Source: Acidobacteriota bacterium
GTDB lineage: Bacteria; Acidobacteriota; Vicinamibacteria; Vicinamibacterales; UBA2999
DNA length: 64,000 nucleotides
Direction: 5' to 3'
Assembly (NCBI GenBank): GCA_021730945.1
Contig: JAKFYH010000002.1
Span: forward strand, 1 to 64,000
Shown here piece by piece: positions 8,860-18,220 of this stretch. Position 1 is the stretch's first letter, and the number at the start of each line of letters is the position of its first letter. The notes beneath the pieces are model-generated. The model was given only the letters and a program-made list of their open reading frames with translations. It ran no database searches and was not told the origin of the DNA. The position numbers were made by a program, and so were the translations under genes.

Positions 8860-9213
8860 ATGGCGGACTCAGGCATCTTTCGCATCAACCCGCTGCAAGG
8901 CTGGCAACGCGACGCGATCCTCAAGGCCGCCCAGGTACTGCGCGAACACTTTGGCAACCCGCCGGCCGATCCGGCGGCCCGCTTAGCGCACGACGGGCTG
9001 CTCGAGGTGCTCGATCCCGCCCGCCGGACTGTTCGGCTGCAGAAGGAAATGGCTGAAGCCACGCGCAAGCTTGCGCAGGCCGAACGGGCCGAACGCCGCG
9101 CCCGCGAGCGCCGGGCCACCGACCGCCGTAAGGCAAACCTCGGTCCCCCGCCTGGCGCGGGGGAACGGCGGAAAGGCGACCGGCGTGCAGCCGAACGCCG
9201 CCGCGGCCGATAG
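8860..9213 (+). CDS. small charged coiled-coil-like hypothetical protein
   Basis: 117 residues, ten bases after the oxidoreductase stop. The first third is globular-looking (GWQRDAILKAAQVLREHFGNPP). Residues ~55-117 are a continuous, highly charged Arg/Glu/Ala helix (RLQKEMAEATRKLAQAERAE) ending in an Arg-rich tail. No signal peptide and no recognised family. A basic tail could contact nucleic acid or a ribosome, but this is inference. Confidence 0.6.
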   Translation: MADSGIFRINPLQGWQRDAILKAAQVLREHFGNPPADPAARLAHDGLLEVLDPARRTVRLQKEMAEATRKLAQAERAERRARERRATDRRKANLGPPPGAGERRKGDRRAAERRRGR

Positions 9214-9251
9214 GTTATTCGTCCCAGGACTTTGGGCCCCCGGGTATCCCA

Positions 9252-9280
9252 ACCTCGGGAACTTGCGTCAAAGCTATACT
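9252..9280 (+). promoter_or_regulatory. possible sigma-70 promoter of the TonB-dependent receptor
   Basis: A TATACT hexamer at 9275-9280 lies ~45 bases before the receptor start codon. The matching -35 is poor. A GGAGG Shine-Dalgarno sits at 9310-9314. Confidence 0.35.
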
Positions 9281-9325
9281 GAATCCTTGAACTTTCGTTT
9301 CACACCCTTGGAGGCGTTACTTCCC

Positions 9326-12193
9326 ATGCTCCGCATCATTTCCGTGTTCGTCCTGAGCCTGGCGCTCGCGTCGCCGGCCCTCGCTCAGTCCACTGCCATT
9401 AACGGCACCATCGAGGGCACCATCAAGGACGCTCAGGGCGCCGTGCTTCCTGGCGTGACCGTGACCGTCTCGAACATTGACACCGGCGACCAGCGCGTGG
9501 TTGTCTCCAACGAACGCGGCTTGTATCGCGCGCCGCTGCTGTCGCTGGGCACTTACCGTGTCGTGGCCGAGCTGCAGGGCTTCAAGAAGTTCGAGCAGAC
9601 CGGTGTCTCGCTGCGCGCCGGCCAGACTGCGGTTATCGACGTCGGGCTGACGGTCGGGGCACTGGCCGAGACCATCCTGGTGACGGCCGATGCGCCGCTG
9701 GTCGACCTGGCCAAGATCGAGCAGGGCCGCACGCTAAGCGAGGCGGAGATCAAGACCTTGCCGCTGACCTCCCGCAACCCGTACAACTTCGCGCTGTTGC
9801 AGCCGGGCGTCGTCGGTTTCGAAACCAACGAATTTGGTGTCCCGCGCATCACTGCCAACGGCGCGTTGTTGCGGGTCAACTACCAGGTTGACGGCAGCAA
9901 CAACACCCAGAAGGATCGCGCCGGCCTGCGGCAGATGCCGATGTCGGAAGTGATGATTCGCGAAGTGAAGGTGGTGACCAGCGGTTACGCGCCTGAGTTC
10001 GGCCAGACCATGGGCATGGTCTACAACGCGATTACGCCGTCGGGCACCAACACGTTCAAGGGCCAGGGCAGCTACCGCATGCAGCGCCAGTCGATGGTCG
10101 AGAAGCCGTTCTTCACCGCGGCCACTGCCCCGAAGCCGCCGACCGACGTCAACGTCTACACGTTTGACCTCGGCGGTCCGCTGGTCAAAGACAAGACTCA
10201 CTTCTTCGGCGGCTACGAGCACACCGAGCGCGACCTGTCGGGCCTCAGCGTGATCACCATTTCGCCGGCCAACCAGGCCTTGCTCGGCCTCAACGAGCCG
10301 GCCTACATGCCGCGCGGCCTCAATACCGAGTTTGCGATCGGCAAGGTCGATCACCAGATCAACAGCGCCAACCGCCTGTCGGTGCGCTACATGTTTTTCG
10401 ACAACTTCATCACCGCCAATGTCGGCGGCGGTCTCACCTCGGTGCAGCGTGCCAATGACTTTGCCGATCGCCAGCACTCGACCGGCGCGCAGCTGATCTC
10501 GACGATCGGCTCGAACATGCTCAACGAACTGCGCGTCCAGTACGCGACCCGCTCGCAGAGCCGCGCTGCCAATACCCAGTCGGGCACCGGCCCGGCGATT
10601 AACGTGACGGGTGTCGCCAGCTTCGGCGGCTCGGTCGCGAGCGTGTCCGACGTCGGCTTCGGCTTCACCCAGAACGTCGCGCAGGTGAACAACAGCACCA
10701 CCTTGCTGAGCGGCAACCATGCCTTCAAGGCCGGGTTCGACATTCAGCGTGTGGCCGATACCCGGACTTCGGCGGCAGCCCAGCTCTACACCTTCCCGAA
10801 TGCTGCGGCTTACCTGGCCGCCAAGGACGGCACCAACCGCCTGGGCTACACCAGCTTTACGCAGTACTTCGGCCTGCCGGGCCTTGAGTACAATTCCGCG
10901 CAGTACGGCCTGTTCGTGCAGGACGACTGGCGCGTGACGCCGGACCTCAAGCTCCTGTACGGCGTGCGCTACGACCTCTACGGCGTGCCCGACGCCGACC
11001 CGGCGGCCCCGGTGGCGACGTCGCGCAAGTTCCCGACCTCGAAGAACAACTTCGCGCCGCGGCTGGGTCTGGCCTGGTCGGTCGGTGCCGACAGGAAGAC
11101 GGTCGTGCGGGCCAATACCGGCGTGATGTACGACCAGACGCTCAACGCCATCTACGAGCAGGCGTTGCAGAACGACGGCACCAATGCCCGCGCGTCGGCG
11201 TCGTTCACGCCCACCCAGGTCGGCGCGCCGGCCTTCCCCGCGGTGTTGAGCGCCGGTAGCGGCGCCACGCCGAACCTGGCGTGGACGGTCGACCCCGACT
11301 TCAAGGTCGCCCGCTCGTGGCAGAACAACGTGCAGGTCGAACGGGCGATTGGAGACCACTATGCGGTGGCCATCGGCGGCTCGTATGTCACCGGCTACAA
11401 CCTGCCGGTCGTGACCAACATCAACTTGATCAACCCGACCGGCACGCTGTCCGACGGGCTGCCGGTGTTCAGCACCGCCGTGACCTCGGCGACCCGCGTC
11501 GATCCGCGCTACAGCACGATCAACAGCGTGCAGTCGCCCGGCGAGTCGACCTACAAGAACATGACGCTGCAGTTGACGCGCCGCACCTACAAGGGTATTG
11601 GCTTCGACTTCGCCTACACGCTGGGCAAGAGCGAAGACAATGCGCCGATCACCGGCCAGTTGTCAGTGCAGGGCGACGCCGGCCGCACCGACATGACCAA
11701 CCTCGATCGCGACCTCGGTCCGAACGTGCTCGACCAGCGTCACACCTTCGTGGGCAGTATCGTCGCCATGCCGCAGTTCGACATCGACGGCGCCGCCGGT
11801 GCGATCCTGAACAACAACGTGTTCGGCCTGGCCATCCAGATGGCAAGCGGCATCCCGGTCAACCTGCGGAGCAACCGCGAGCTGAACAACGACGGCACCG
11901 CGAGCGATCGTCCGCTTGGTGTCTCGCGCAACTCGCTGACGCTGCCGTCACGCAAGAACGTGGACTTCCGCTATTCGCGCAAGATTCGCCTGCACGGCAA
12001 CATGGCGGCCGAAATCATCGGCGAGGTGAAGAACATCTTCAACACCGAGCAGGTGTCCAGCGTGAACGCGACGGTGGCGACCGATTTGTTCGGCGTGCCG
12101 ACCGGCGTCCTGCCCGCGTCGGGCAAGGAGTTGACGCCGACCGGCGGCTACGAGCAGCGGCAGTTTCAGTTGGGGTTTAAATTTACGTTCTGA
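9326..12193 (+). CDS. TonB-dependent receptor with carboxypeptidase-regulatory-like domain
   Basis: A 955-residue outer-membrane receptor. ATG 9326 gives a clean signal peptide (MLRIISVFVLSLALASPALA); the frame is open further upstream but reads poorly there. Residues ~25-105 are an Ig-like carboxypeptidase regulatory domain (IEGTIKDAQGAVLPGVTVTV), then the plug (LPLTSRNPYNFALLQPGV, VNYQVDGSNNTQ) and a 22-strand-type barrel ending in the aromatic FQLGFKFTF. This is the Acidobacteriota Oar-like type, usually linked to uptake of oligosaccharides, peptides or siderophores. The next gene on the strand is a large PIG-L deacetylase, so a glycan ligand is possible. No TonB box could be assigned. Confidence 0.92.
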   Translation: MLRIISVFVLSLALASPALAQSTAINGTIEGTIKDAQGAVLPGVTVTVSNIDTGDQRVVVSNERGLYRAPLLSLGTYRVVAELQGFKKFEQTGVSLRAGQTAVIDVGLTVGALAETILVTADAPLVDLAKIEQGRTLSEAEIKTLPLTSRNPYNFALLQPGVVGFETNEFGVPRITANGALLRVNYQVDGSNNTQKDRAGLRQMPMSEVMIREVKVVTSGYAPEFGQTMGMVYNAITPSGTNTFKGQGSYRMQRQSMVEKPFFTAATAPKPPTDVNVYTFDLGGPLVKDKTHFFGGYEHTERDLSGLSVITISPANQALLGLNEPAYMPRGLNTEFAIGKVDHQINSANRLSVRYMFFDNFITANVGGGLTSVQRANDFADRQHSTGAQLISTIGSNMLNELRVQYATRSQSRAANTQSGTGPAINVTGVASFGGSVASVSDVGFGFTQNVAQVNNSTTLLSGNHAFKAGFDIQRVADTRTSAAAQLYTFPNAAAYLAAKDGTNRLGYTSFTQYFGLPGLEYNSAQYGLFVQDDWRVTPDLKLLYGVRYDLYGVPDADPAAPVATSRKFPTSKNNFAPRLGLAWSVGADRKTVVRANTGVMYDQTLNAIYEQALQNDGTNARASASFTPTQVGAPAFPAVLSAGSGATPNLAWTVDPDFKVARSWQNNVQVERAIGDHYAVAIGGSYVTGYNLPVVTNINLINPTGTLSDGLPVFSTAVTSATRVDPRYSTINSVQSPGESTYKNMTLQLTRRTYKGIGFDFAYTLGKSEDNAPITGQLSVQGDAGRTDMTNLDRDLGPNVLDQRHTFVGSIVAMPQFDIDGAAGAILNNNVFGLAIQMASGIPVNLRSNRELNNDGTASDRPLGVSRNSLTLPSRKNVDFRYSRKIRLHGNMAAEIIGEVKNIFNTEQVSSVNATVATDLFGVPTGVLPASGKELTPTGGYEQRQFQLGFKFTF

Positions 12194-12236
12194 CAATTGC
12201 CGATTGACGATCGACTGAGTGAGTGACTGTTTCGTG

Positions 12237-12280
12237 ATTGCCAATTGCCAATCGATGAATTCGATTTGGCAATTGGCAAT
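12237..12280. repeat. perfect 15-bp inverted repeat in an ATTGCCAATTG-rich gap
   Basis: The 168-base gap 12194-12362 consists of scrambled ATTGCCAAT/CAATCG words. Its centre is a perfect inverted repeat: ATTGCCAATTGCCAA at 12237-12251 and its complement at 12266-12280, around a 14-base loop that itself contains ATCGA/TCGAT. A short T-run follows (TTTTC), so it may end the receptor transcript. The rest of the gap resembles a degenerate dispersed repeat. Confidence 0.8.
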
Positions 12281-12362
12281 TTTCGGATTGGCCAATTGAG
12301 TCGCCCGATCATCAATCTCCCAATCGTCAACAGTCACTAATTCAGCAATCAGTCAATCGACA

Positions 12363-15116
12363 ATGCGCCACACATTTGCCGCCGTCGCCCTCCTCCTTGC
12401 GGTCGCCACCGCCCATTCGACCGCGCAGCATCAGTTAGTACCCGTCTCCCAGCTGAAGGGCGAAGCGGCACTCGAGTTGGCGCTGCGCAAGCTCGACACC
12501 GTGGGCAACTTCATGATGACCACGGCTCATCCCGACGATGAGAACAACGCGATGCTGGCGTACTTCTCGCACGGCAAGGGCTTCCGCACGTCGCTCGTCA
12601 CCGCGACGCACGGTGAGGGCGGCCAGAACGAGATCGGCCCGGAATTGTTCGAGGCGCTCGCGGTCCTGCGCACCGAGGAACTGGCCGCGGCCCACCGCTT
12701 CGACGGCGCCGACCAGTACTTCACCCGCGCCATCGACTTTGGCTACTCCTTCAGCATCGAAGAGACCCTTGAGAAGTGGGGCCACCAGGAGATTCTTGGC
12801 GACTTCGTCCGCATGATCCGGACCATCCGGCCAGACGTGATCGTCGGTTTCGTATTCGACGGTGACGGCGGCGGCCAGCATCACCAGACCTCGTCGCGGC
12901 TCACGCTCGAGGCGTTCCGTGCGGCGGCCGATCCCGCGAAGTTCCCTGAGCAGATCGCAGAGGGGCTGCGGGCGTGGCAGCCGAAGAAGTTCTATTACAC
13001 GGCCGGATTCGGCGGGCCGCCTGGTGGGCCGGGTCGGGCTGGTGGGGCGGGTCAGACCGCCGCCGCGCCCGCGACGTTGATTGAAGCGCCGGCGCCGCTG
13101 CAGTTTGCCGGCGGCGACGTATTCGACCGCGTTCTCGGCCGGACCTACAACGAGATCGCCGGCGAGGCGCGCAGCATGCACAAGTGCCAGGGCATGTCAC
13201 AACTGCTGCCGTTGCCGGCCCCGACTGGCGGCGGTGGATTTGGTGGTGGTGGCGGTCCGGGCGGCGTTCGTGCCTATCGCCTGCGCGACACCGTGCTCGA
13301 CGGCGGCGTTGGCCGCACCGACCCCGAGGTGTTCGACGGTGTCGACACCAGCCTGCGCAGCCTGCTGACGTTTGCACCGGCTGCGTCGGCAGAGCTCGGC
13401 GCCGGACTCGATCGCATCGGGGCAGCCGTGGCCGAAGCACGCCGGGCGATGGCCGACGGCGGCGAGGCGGCCACGGTGGCGCCGCTCACGCGCGGCCTGA
13501 AGGCCCTGCGCGAGGTTCGGGCCTGGCTCGCGGCTTCCGCGCTGCCAGAAGCCGCCCGCTATGAAATCGATTTCCGGCTGGCCCAGAAGGAACCACAGTT
13601 TGCCAGAGCGCTGATGCTGGCGACCGACGTCCGGATTGACGCCGTGGCGCGCGATGGGCTGGTCGTGGCCGGGCAAGGCGTTGCCATTGATTTGTTGGCC
13701 GCCAATCGCGGCCGAAGCGCGGTCAGCGTGGCGGTCGTCGCCAATGGTTTCGGCGCGGCCCCGGCCGCGGCCTGTGAAGCCGATGCGCCCCTGGCGCCCG
13801 GGGCCTCGCGCAATTGCGCCAAGACGGTCGTTGTGCCGGCCGATGCGCGACTGACCGCAGCGCACTTCCATACCGGCAACCAGGGGGCGCGCTACGTGTT
13901 CGACGCCGACGTGCCCTTCGGCCTGCCGTTCCGGCCGACCCCGTATACCGCGACGTTTACCCTCACCGTGGACAGCACGCCGTTCACGATCACACTGCCG
14001 ATCCAGGCCCGCTCGGACGCTGATATCTTCGCCGGGGAGAAGCGCCAGGAGATTCACGTGGTGCCCGCGTTCTCGGTGGCGTCGACGCCCGACACGGTGA
14101 TCGTGCCACTCAAGAGCGCCGCACCGGTGACGAAGGATATTCGCGTCACGGTGACCAATCATGCGAAAGGCGCGGCGCAGGCCGACGTGCGGCTCGAAGT
14201 GCCCCAAGGCTGGCGCGCGACCCCGCCGACGCAGAGCGTGACGTTCTCACGCGAAGATGAGTCGATGACGGTGCGCTTCGCGCTGCAGCCGCCGGCCGCC
14301 AGCGTGCTCGCCGCGGCGGCCATGAAGCCCGGGGGCAACCAGTTCAAGGTGACCGCCATCGTCAAGAACGGCCCGGCCTCGTTCACGCAGGGCTACCAGG
14401 TCGTGGAGTATCCACACACAACTCGCCGGCATGTGTTGACCGCGCCGCAGGTGACCGTGAAGGCGCTCGACGTGACCGTGAAGCCGAACCTGAGCCTCGG
14501 CTACGTCATGGGTGTAGGCGACGAAGTGCCGGCCGCGCTGATCCAGTTGGGGGTCAAGCTGACGCTGATCAACCCGGAAGAACTGGCGTGGGGCGACCTC
14601 GGCCACTACGACGTCATCATGACTGGCGTGCGGGCCTACGAGCGCCGGGTCGATCTGCGCGCCAACAACCAGCGGTTGCTCGACTACGCCGCGGCCGGCG
14701 GCACCGTGATCGTGCAGTACAACAAGTTCGAGTTCAACGACGCGCAGTACGGCCCGTTTGCGGCCAAGGTCGGTCGCGAGCGGGTGACCGACGAGAACGC
14801 CGAGATGAAACTGTTGGCGCCCCAGCACCCGGTGTTCAACACGCCCAACGCCATCGGCCGCGCCGATTGGGCTGGCTGGGTCCAGGAGCGCGGCCTGTAT
14901 TTCCTGGACGAGGCCGGCCGCGACCCGCAGTACACGGACCTGATTGAGTTCACCGAGCCGTTTGCCTACAACCAGGGCGCCAAGCGCGGCGCGCTGGTCG
15001 AGGCTAAGGTCGGCAAGGGCCGATGGCTTTACGTCGGGCTCGGCCTCTGGCGCCAACTGCCGGCGGGCACGGATGGTGCATACCGGCTGATGGCGAACTT
15101 GATCAGCTTGCAGTAG
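12363..15116 (+). CDS. large secreted PIG-L family deacetylase
   Basis: 917 residues with a signal peptide (MRHTFAAVALLLAVATAHS). The PIG-L/LmbE zinc motif AHPDDE is at residues 55-60, followed by THGEGGQNEIG and the second ligand region GGGQHHQTS, so it is predicted to hydrolyse N-acetyl groups from amino sugars or similar. Two Gly/Pro-rich low-complexity loops (near 13005-13060 and 13225-13265) interrupt the catalytic region. The C-terminal half holds NEW3-like beta domains and a glutamine-amidotransferase-like alpha/beta domain (VIMTGVRAYERR, TVIVQYNKFEFN). Length is far above the ~230 residues of minimal PIG-L enzymes but usual for this secreted subgroup. Confidence 0.88.
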   Translation: MRHTFAAVALLLAVATAHSTAQHQLVPVSQLKGEAALELALRKLDTVGNFMMTTAHPDDENNAMLAYFSHGKGFRTSLVTATHGEGGQNEIGPELFEALAVLRTEELAAAHRFDGADQYFTRAIDFGYSFSIEETLEKWGHQEILGDFVRMIRTIRPDVIVGFVFDGDGGGQHHQTSSRLTLEAFRAAADPAKFPEQIAEGLRAWQPKKFYYTAGFGGPPGGPGRAGGAGQTAAAPATLIEAPAPLQFAGGDVFDRVLGRTYNEIAGEARSMHKCQGMSQLLPLPAPTGGGGFGGGGGPGGVRAYRLRDTVLDGGVGRTDPEVFDGVDTSLRSLLTFAPAASAELGAGLDRIGAAVAEARRAMADGGEAATVAPLTRGLKALREVRAWLAASALPEAARYEIDFRLAQKEPQFARALMLATDVRIDAVARDGLVVAGQGVAIDLLAANRGRSAVSVAVVANGFGAAPAAACEADAPLAPGASRNCAKTVVVPADARLTAAHFHTGNQGARYVFDADVPFGLPFRPTPYTATFTLTVDSTPFTITLPIQARSDADIFAGEKRQEIHVVPAFSVASTPDTVIVPLKSAAPVTKDIRVTVTNHAKGAAQADVRLEVPQGWRATPPTQSVTFSREDESMTVRFALQPPAASVLAAAAMKPGGNQFKVTAIVKNGPASFTQGYQVVEYPHTTRRHVLTAPQVTVKALDVTVKPNLSLGYVMGVGDEVPAALIQLGVKLTLINPEELAWGDLGHYDVIMTGVRAYERRVDLRANNQRLLDYAAAGGTVIVQYNKFEFNDAQYGPFAAKVGRERVTDENAEMKLLAPQHPVFNTPNAIGRADWAGWVQERGLYFLDEAGRDPQYTDLIEFTEPFAYNQGAKRGALVEAKVGKGRWLYVGLGLWRQLPAGTDGAYRLMANLISLQ

Positions 15117-15335
15117 TTGAACGAACGGTCAGGAGACAACTTCGCTGGTTCTGGCATAGTCTTCTGACCTCTTCGTTAAACCGTTCGCGCGGCGACCTGC
15201 TCTAACGGTTAGGTTTCCCAGTTACTCGTTCGGCAACCGGTGGACGGTTCTGTAAGTCGAGGCGATGGTTTCGGCGCCTGAATTCGTGCGGCGGTAATGG
15301 AAGAGCTGGAATCGGCCGAGATAGGGTAAACGCTG

Positions 15336-16781
15336 ATGCTTGAGCACATCCTGAGGCGAATGGGGTTCGGGGCAAGTCCGGCTGACCTCGCGTTCTGGGC
15401 CGGAACCTCGGTCGACAGCGTTATCGACCAATTGCTCAACTACGAGTCCAAGTCGACCGACCACGACTCGAAGATCGGCCAGGCGGCCTACGTCGGCATT
15501 ACCACTTCAGGCGGCAATCCCTTTTCTGCCAACACTTCGATCAACGACGCCCGCCAGCGGTGGCTGTTCCGGATGATCCATTCGCAGCGCCCGCTGGAAG
15601 AGAAGATGGCGCTCTTCTGGCACAACCACTTCGCGACCGCCTACAGCAAGATTGCCGGCGCCGTGGGCCAGGAACGCGCGACGCGCATGATGGACAACGA
15701 TCCATCGAGCCTTGCCGGCAGTGCGCCCGGACAGATTCAGCTGCTGCGGCAGCACGCCACCGGCAATTTCCGCGACATGCTGCTGGCAATGGCCCGCGAT
15801 CCGGCGATGATCTACTGGCTTGATAGCCAGTTGAACACGCGCACACGCCCGCAGGAGAACTTCGGCCGCGAGATCATGGAGCTGTTCAGCCTCGGCATCG
15901 GCAACTACACCGAAGCCGATGTCTATGCGGCGGCGCGGGTGTTCACCGGCTTCAACTGGCAGGTTGTCGGTGATCGCGCCAACACCCAGACGAGCTATTA
16001 CACCTTCGCGTACCGTCCCAACGATCACGACATCAACGCCAAGGAATTCACGTTCCCGATCTACCCTGATGGCGGGCGCACCATTCCGGCCCGCGCTGCC
16101 GCCGCCGGCGAGCAGGATGCCGTCGACCTGGTCAACGCGCTGGCGCGGCACCCGGCAACGGCGACGCGGCTGGCCACGCGGCTCTACAAATTCTTCGTCA
16201 ACGAAACCTCCGACCCCGATCCGGCCCTGATCAGCGCGATGGCGCAGACCTATCTGGCGAACAACTTCAGCATCAAGGCCACGCTGCGCACCCTGTTTCA
16301 GTCGTCGCAGTTCCGCAACCCGGCCAATTTTTTCCAGCGCTACTCGTGGCCGGTGGAATTCGCCGTGCGGGCCATCAAGGAGACCGGCTGGACCGGGTTC
16401 AGCGTGAACACGGCGCTGACGCCGCTTACCAACATGGGCCAGCAGCTGTACGAGCCGCCCGATGTCAACGGCTGGGCGACCGGACCTGAGTGGATCTCGA
16501 CCTCGTCCATGCTCACGCGGATGAATTTCGCCTCGACGCTCGCCGCCAACCAGCGGTTCAACCTGGCGCGGGACGCGCAGCCCTATCGCGCCACGCCGGA
16601 ACGCGTGCTCGAGTACATGCTGGCGCGCTTCCCCAGCATGGGATTCTCTTCGACCGCCACCAGTGCAATGACCGATTACCTGCGCTCCACGACCTGGACC
16701 GGCACCGATGCCCAGTTGCAGACACGGATTCCCGGCCTGACGCGCCTGATCGTGGGCGCGGGCGAGTATCAATTCAACTGA
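15336..16781 (+). CDS. DUF1800 domain-containing protein
   Basis: 481 residues with the typical DUF1800 opening (ILRRMGFGASPADLA) and conserved segments EKMALFWHNHFATAYSK, LDSQLNTRTRPQENFGREIM, ELFSLGIGNYTEADV and YEPPDVNGW. DUF1800 proteins are of unknown function and are almost always encoded just before a DUF1501 protein, as here. No signal peptide is evident with this start. The 220-base gap before it contains no other gene. Confidence 0.92.
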   Translation: MLEHILRRMGFGASPADLAFWAGTSVDSVIDQLLNYESKSTDHDSKIGQAAYVGITTSGGNPFSANTSINDARQRWLFRMIHSQRPLEEKMALFWHNHFATAYSKIAGAVGQERATRMMDNDPSSLAGSAPGQIQLLRQHATGNFRDMLLAMARDPAMIYWLDSQLNTRTRPQENFGREIMELFSLGIGNYTEADVYAAARVFTGFNWQVVGDRANTQTSYYTFAYRPNDHDINAKEFTFPIYPDGGRTIPARAAAAGEQDAVDLVNALARHPATATRLATRLYKFFVNETSDPDPALISAMAQTYLANNFSIKATLRTLFQSSQFRNPANFFQRYSWPVEFAVRAIKETGWTGFSVNTALTPLTNMGQQLYEPPDVNGWATGPEWISTSSMLTRMNFASTLAANQRFNLARDAQPYRATPERVLEYMLARFPSMGFSSTATSAMTDYLRSTTWTGTDAQLQTRIPGLTRLIVGAGEYQFN

Positions 16782-16900
16782 CGCAGATGATTGTTAATCC
16801 AGGGCCGCAGATGACACAGATGACGCAGATCATCCAGGGCCGCAGATGACACAGATGACGCAGATCATCCGGGGCCGCAGATGACGCAGATTACACAGAC
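16781..16900. repeat. tandem CCGCAGATGACACAGATG repeat, ~3 units of 35 bp
   Basis: Units begin at 16799, 16834 and 16869 and read CCAGGGCCGCAGATGACACA..., with the third diverged. The array fills the gap between the DUF1800 and DUF1501 genes. Shorter copies occur at 20676-20715 and 44266-44370. Units are contiguous, with no spacers, so it is not a CRISPR. Confidence 0.9.
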
Positions 16901-16915
16901 GGCTGGGGGGCGGTC

Positions 16916-18175
16916 ATGAGTTACTCGCGACGGCAATTCGTCAAGGGTGGCGTAACGGCGTTCACCTTCGGGTTTGCCGCGCCGCAGGCGCTGTGCGACA
17001 TCGCCTTTGCCCAGGGTGGGGCCGCGCGCAACCTGGTCGTGGTTTATCTCAGTGGCGGCAACGACTCGCTGAGCACGGTGATTCCCTACCGTGATCCGGA
17101 CTACATTACGCGGCGGCCGACGATTGCGGTTCCCGCCGCCAACGTTCTGCAGATCGGATCGGACTCGTCGCGCGTCGAACTGGGGCTGCATCCGCGCCTG
17201 ACCGGCTTGAAGTCCATCTTCGACGCCGGCCGTCTGGCCATCGTTCAGCGCACCGGCTACGCCAACCAGAGCCGATCGCATTTCACCGGCTTCGACATCT
17301 GGGGCACGGCCAACACCGGTAACACCTCAGGCACGGGCTGGCTGGGGCGCTACCTCGACCTGGAGCCGACTCCGGTCGATCCCTTGATCGCCTGGAACAC
17401 CCAGCGCGAGACACCGCGACCGCTGATGTCGCGCACCGTTGGTGTGCCCGCGATCACGAGTCCGGCGACCTACTCATTTTCGAGCCCGAACAGCGGTGCC
17501 GAAGCCGGCTACGAACGGACGGCGCAGACCCGCATCTCGTCGCACCTCCCGGTCAACATTCCTCACCTGGCGTTCGTCAATTCGACCACGCAGGCCGCGC
17601 TTGGCACGCTGGACCGCGTGGCCACGGTTGCCACCTACCGTCCGGCCATCACCTATCCCAGCAACGGATTCGGCCAGGCGCTCACGGCGGTTGCCGGTGC
17701 GATGAACAAGCAGATCGGCACCAAGGTGTTCTGGGTGCAGACCGGCGGCTTCGACACCCATGCGACGCAGGGCGTCAATCAGGGTGCCTACTTCAACCTG
17801 ATGGCGACGCTTGGTGACGGCCTGAAGGCGTTCTACGACGACCTGAGCGCGCAAGGGCTAATGAGCAACACCCTGGTGCTCGTGTACTCGGAGTTCGGCC
17901 GGCGCATCAGCGAGAACGGCAGTTCGGGCACCGACCATGGCTCCGGCGCCAACATGATGGTGCTCGGCGGCACCGTGCGCGGTGGTATTTACGGCACGGC
18001 GCCGATCCTGAGCCTCGATCCATCCAATCCAACACTCGAGAACAACGCCGGCGACGTCAAGTTCCAGACCGATTTTCGATCGGTCTACGCCCAGATCCTG
18101 GACAACTGGATGGGATCGAATTCGGTCGCCGTGCTCGGCGGCGATTACCGCGCGGGTGCGCCGAGTATTCTATAA
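16916..18175 (+). CDS. DUF1501 domain-containing protein, Tat-exported
   Basis: 419 residues. The start YSRRQFVKGGVTAF is a twin-arginine signal. The body has DUF1501/sulfatase-like features: LVVVYLSGGNDSLSTVIPY, HPRLTGLKSIFDAGRLAIVQ, HFTGFDIWGTAN, and the conserved FWVQTGGFDTHATQ and VYSEFGRRISENGSSGTDHG, which carry the Asp/His ligands expected of an alkaline-phosphatase-superfamily metal site. It pairs with the DUF1800 gene upstream. The reaction is unknown. Confidence 0.93.
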   Translation: MSYSRRQFVKGGVTAFTFGFAAPQALCDIAFAQGGAARNLVVVYLSGGNDSLSTVIPYRDPDYITRRPTIAVPAANVLQIGSDSSRVELGLHPRLTGLKSIFDAGRLAIVQRTGYANQSRSHFTGFDIWGTANTGNTSGTGWLGRYLDLEPTPVDPLIAWNTQRETPRPLMSRTVGVPAITSPATYSFSSPNSGAEAGYERTAQTRISSHLPVNIPHLAFVNSTTQAALGTLDRVATVATYRPAITYPSNGFGQALTAVAGAMNKQIGTKVFWVQTGGFDTHATQGVNQGAYFNLMATLGDGLKAFYDDLSAQGLMSNTLVLVYSEFGRRISENGSSGTDHGSGANMMVLGGTVRGGIYGTAPILSLDPSNPTLENNAGDVKFQTDFRSVYAQILDNWMGSNSVAVLGGDYRAGAPSIL

Positions 18176-18192
18176 ACCGGGAGCCGGGTTCC

Positions 18193-18213
18193 GGGATCCG
18201 GACCCCGGATCCC
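18193..18213. repeat. 9-bp perfect hairpin between convergent genes
   Basis: GGGATCCGG (18193-18201), loop ACC, CCGGATCCC (18205-18213). It lies between the stop codons of the DUF1501 and SYLF genes. It belongs to the same GGATCC-rich family as 881-911, and may serve as a bidirectional transcript end. Confidence 0.75.
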
Positions 18214-18220
18214 GTCAGGT

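Noticed and set aside
9734-11359. 541-codon minus-strand frame inside the TonB-dependent receptor
   Set aside because: Antisense shadow of a well-supported receptor; no start signal and no recognisable domain.
15117-15335. tRNA or small RNA in the 220-base gap before the DUF1800 gene
   Set aside because: No cloverleaf, CCA end or clear hairpin-plus-T-run was recognised; nothing else is supported there.
16781-16900. Possible CRISPR array
   Set aside because: Repeats are contiguous with no spacers, vary in length, and no cas genes are nearby. The same holds for 20596-20682 and 44266-44370.
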